A DNA stretch of 64,000 bases from Cyprinodon diabolis. Lineage: Eukaryota > Chordata > Actinopteri > Cyprinodontiformes > Cyprinodontidae. The position numbers and the translations under genes were made by a program. Positions 61,035-64,000 of this stretch are shown here, piece after piece; the first letter of the stretch is position 1; every line of letters begins with the position of its first letter. The notes beneath the pieces are model-generated. The model made no database searches, was not told the origin of the DNA, and worked only from the letters and a program-made list of their open reading frames with translations. The stretch lies in contig JARPUW010000513.1 of assembly GCA_030533445.1 (NCBI GenBank), forward strand, positions 62,001-126,000. The letters are read 5' to 3'.

Positions 61035-64000
61035 ACGGTTTTTGTATAATCAGACCTCAAGCGCCACAAAGTTTTAGCAAAATCCAGCCTGCTAGAGTGG
61101 AGCAACTGAAAAGCTAGAGTGTGAGGCAGCCGTTTTTTTAACACCAAAAATCATTTTAAACTCGCCCTCACGGTCACATATTTATAGCTAGAGTCACCAT
61201 TTTTGGTCAGTTTGTAGACTGAAATCTCTGGACCCACACAATATCTTCGGAATTACGGTAGGATTAATACTTTTCCTTAAAAACCCTCCAGACCGACCTA
61301 AAGTCGATGAAAATCAGAGCCGTTTTTCATTGGTTTTGGAGCAGAAGAGGGGAGAAAAACGAATCAGACTATGTGTTTTAAACTCGTCATAAATATTTTT
61401 CTGAATGACACACATACACCAAAGTTGGCATAGTTGGAGTCGAAGGATGACTGATGCTCACGGTGAAAAATTTTTTCGAATAACTCATACGGTTTTTTCT
61501 CAGCAGTCGTTTGTTCGGAGGACATTTTAAGCACCTGAAAGCTGAGTGACAGTGACCTGCTGCAGCTAGCTCAATTAGAAGCTTAGGTGTGATGAAACGT
61601 TTTTTCTTTTTCTTTCTCTTCCCATTCAGTTTGTAGATGACCTACAGCCATGAAAGTTACTCCAATTGAAGACAAGATATAGCTGTCGCTTAGATAAAAA
61701 GAATTTTTCAGATACCTTTTACGGTTTTTACTCAGCAGTCGTTTGTTCGGAGGGGTGCTTTAGCAGCTAAAAGGTGAGTGAGAGTGAGGTCCTGCAGTTC
61801 AAACAAAGGGAGGAGCAGGTGGGCCAACCATTTTGTTTGTGCTTCGTTTTGGGTTGTGAAAGACCTACAGACATGAAGGTTACCCCAGTCTGAGACAAAG
61901 GATAGATGTTGCTTTCACTGAAATAATTTTTCAGATACCTTTTACGGTTTTTGCTCAGCAGTCGTTTGTTCGGAGGGTAAGCACCTGGAAGCTAGCTGAC
62001 AGTTAGCTTCTGCAGCAGCCTGCTAGAGTGCAGCTGCTGAAATCTTAGTGTGAGGCGGCCATTTTTTTAAGATCAAATATCTTATTCTCGCCCTCACGGC
62101 CACATATTTGGAGCTACAGTCACCATTTTTGGTCAGTTTGTAGACTGAAACCTCTGGACTCACACAATGTCTTCGGAATTACGGTAGGATTAATACTTTT
62201 CCTTAAAAACCCTCCAGACCAACCTAAAGTCGATGAGAGTTTCAGCCTTTCTCTATTCTTTTTGAGCTGAAGATGGGAGAGAAACGAATCAGACTATGTG
62301 TTTTCAACTCGTCATAAATATTTTTCTGAATGACACACATACACCAAAGTTGGTATAGTTGGAGTCGAAGGATTGCTGATGCTCATGGTGAAAATGTTTT
62401 TTAAATAACTCCTACGGTTTTTGCTCAGCAGTCGTTTGTTCGGAGGGGTGCTTTAGCAGCTACAGTAAAATGTGAGTGAGAGTGAAGTGCTGCAGTTAAA
62501 ACAAAGGGAGGAGCAGGTGGGACCAACCATGTTGTTTGTGCTTCGTTTTGGGTTGTGAAAGACCTACAGACATGAAAGTTCCCCCAGTCTGAGAAAAAGG
62601 ATTGCTGTTGCTTAGACTGAAATAATTTTTTAGATTCCATTTACGGTTTTCCTTCAGCGCTCCTTTGTTCGGAGCAGACTTCCCATAAAAAAAGCCTGGG
62701 AAGAAGAAACCAATAGTGAGTGCAGCTGTTGTCTGTGTCAGTGAGAGGCTCGTTAAGCGTTGTCAAGGTTACCAAGCTTCAAACAGATTTTACCTCTGCT
62801 GTTTTAAACAGCACATATTAATCTAATGGAGGGTGAAAGGACTGATTTAACATTGGGAAATGGATACTATATGACTGCTGTCCATGACACTTCCCTTGCC
62901 ACTCAGCACTGATAGACTTTCAAAATAAGACTCCAGGGACCCTACAAAATAAAAGCCTCTATATTTTTTACATATATTTATTGCCCTATATGGCTCAACA
63001 TTATGACCCAAACTCAACCCCGTTTTAGAGAATAGACTCTAGGAGACTGTTTAAAACACACCCTATAGCAAATTTCAAAATAAAAGCCTCCCATTTCCGC
63101 TTCATCTACTGCCCTAATAACATGGAAAAAGAGTGATTTAACGATTGGAAAGTAATCAACTATCATTGACGGGTCTGAACATTTTCTATAAACACAACTC
63201 TGTTGGACTTTCAAAATAAGACTCCAGGGACCCTACAAAATAAAAGCCTCTAGATTATACTAATGCATTAATTGATGCAAATGGCTCAACATTATGACCC
63301 AAACTCTTACAGGTTGTTTTTATTAGACTCTAGTGACCTTTTCAAAACACACCCCAGAGCAAATTTCACAATAAAAGTCTCCCATTTACTCTGTAATACA
63401 GCAACTATTCACCTAATAACATGGAAAACCAGTGATTTAACATTTGGAAATGGATTCTATATCACTGCTGGGCGTGACCCATCTTTTGATGCACATTCAT
63501 GATAGACTTTCAAAATAAGACTACAAGGACTCTACAGAATAAAAGCCTCTTCCTTATACACACTCATACATTCTGGCATATTGCTCATTGCCATTGGTGA
63601 TTTCATCACTGCAATGGCTCTTAGAAGGCGGGCGGAGCCCGCCAATGGTAACAGGCGGGCGGTGCCCGCCAAAGGTGATTACATCACTGCAATGGCTCTT
63701 AGCAGGCGGGCGGAGCCCGCCATTGGTGATTTCATCACTGCAATGGCTCTTAGAAGGCGGGCAGAGCCCGCCATTGGTGATTTTTTTCTTCACTGAGATG
63801 GCTCCTAGCAGGCGGGCGAATCCCGCCAACTGGGCTTTACCCACTGTGTTTCAATATGGACAACCCATATTACCCTTGTGCATCATACGCTGTGCACGTC
63901 TATTTCCCAGATTTCAGCATAAGTGGCACACAGCTCTCTTTGCCCATGAACTTGCCCTCTTTCCTTCCCTCAGCAGCCCTCAAAGGCGTAAGCAGTTGGT
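61035..64000. repeat. Satellite unit 20 (partial, 2966 bp), six-module form
   Basis: The window ends at AGCAGTTGGT, which is base 2739 in unit 1, so this unit is about 227 bp longer to that point. The excess is an extra short module after L2. Module starts are 61035, 61489, 61731, 61944, 62414 and 62643. Other private changes: GCAGCCGTTTTTTTAAC near 61127, CACGGTCACATA near 61169, TTTTTTCGAATAAC near 61470 and GGTTTTTTCTCAGC near 61491. GC cluster 63627-63827, with one centre GGT and one arm changed to TCCCGCC. Confidence 0.93.
62414..62642. repeat. Extra diverged short module in unit 20
   Basis: A 229-bp segment found nowhere else in the window in this position. It resembles S2 (GGAGGGGTGCTTTAGCAGC, GGGAGGAGCAGGTGGG, GCTTCGTTTTGGGTTGTG, GACCTACAGACATGAAAG) but carries many changes, including AAAATGTGAGTGAG in place of the donor-like AAAAGGTGAGTGAG. 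It is followed by ACGGTTTTCCTTCAGCGCTC and then the normal linker. It may be an ancestral module lost from the other units or a secondary insertion. Confidence 0.85.

Larger units (their letters stand above)
1..64000. repeat. 3.2-kb head-to-tail satellite array filling the window
   Basis: The sequence beginning ACGGTTTTTGTATAATCAG recurs at 1, 3236, 6476, 9644, 13019, 16193, 19437, 22678, 25846, 29086, 32252, 35492, 38636, 41804, 45138, 48279, 51447, 54712, 57866 and 61035. This defines 19 full units and one partial unit, all in the same orientation and without interruption by unrelated sequence. Units look almost identical by eye and differ by scattered substitutions and a few modular indels. 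The array continues beyond both window ends. No coding gene is supported. A tandemly repeated non-coding transcription unit cannot be excluded from sequence alone. Confidence 0.97.

Overview
The whole window is one eukaryotic satellite array. About 3.2 kb of sequence repeats head to tail, always in the same orientation: 19 complete units, then a 20th cut by the window end. Unit 1 begins at base 1 only because the unit phase was set there. I found no convincing protein-coding gene, rRNA, tRNA, transposase or CRISPR. Open frames are short (longest about 252 codons), overlap on both strands, and follow the repeats rather than coding constraint.

The organism is a eukaryote and most likely a vertebrate. 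Many differences between units are C/T or G/A changes at CpG, the footprint of methylcytosine decay. The mix of ATT runs, GGGGGGCCAC hairpins and CCCATAGGAAATGAATGGGG-type sequence resembles dispersed repeats I associate with teleost fish. That is recollection, not a search result.

Unit layout, in unit 1 coordinates (add the unit start minus 1 for other units, allowing for small indels): (a) 1-1545, modules in the order long-short-short-long-remnant, each opening with ACGGTTTTTNNNCAG; (b) 1546-2330, about five diverged monomers of roughly 130-170 bp, carrying five regularly spaced AATAAA hexamers; (c) 2331-2580, a 51-bp tandem repeat built around the palindrome GGCGGGC-nnn-GCCCGCC; (d) 2581-2835, a run of short hairpins; (e) 2840-2910, a 61-bp hairpin cassette ('M') plus an ATT run, present in 0, 1, 2 or 3 copies; (f) 2911-3235, a CpG-rich stretch and an AT-rich tail leading into the next unit.

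Unit lengths run from 3141 to 3375 bp. Most of the difference comes from M copy number, ATT count and the number of GC palindromes. Shared rare variants show that the array is a patchwork of recent duplications: a 6.4-kb two-unit block repeated in tandem (about 24.1-36.9 kb), a roughly 4-kb block repeated three units apart (40.5-44.7 and 50.2-54.3 kb), a 2.4-kb block shared by units 6/7 and 14/15, and units 1 and 19, nearly identical though 58 kb apart. Unit 20 carries an extra diverged short module that may be the ancestral state.

The most interesting candidates are the nested modular architecture, a strong splice acceptor and donor pair bounding a 144-bp potential exon in the unit, the M cassette expansion, and the GC palindromes, whose central bases vary more than one arm would predict. 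Any function for the array is unproven.
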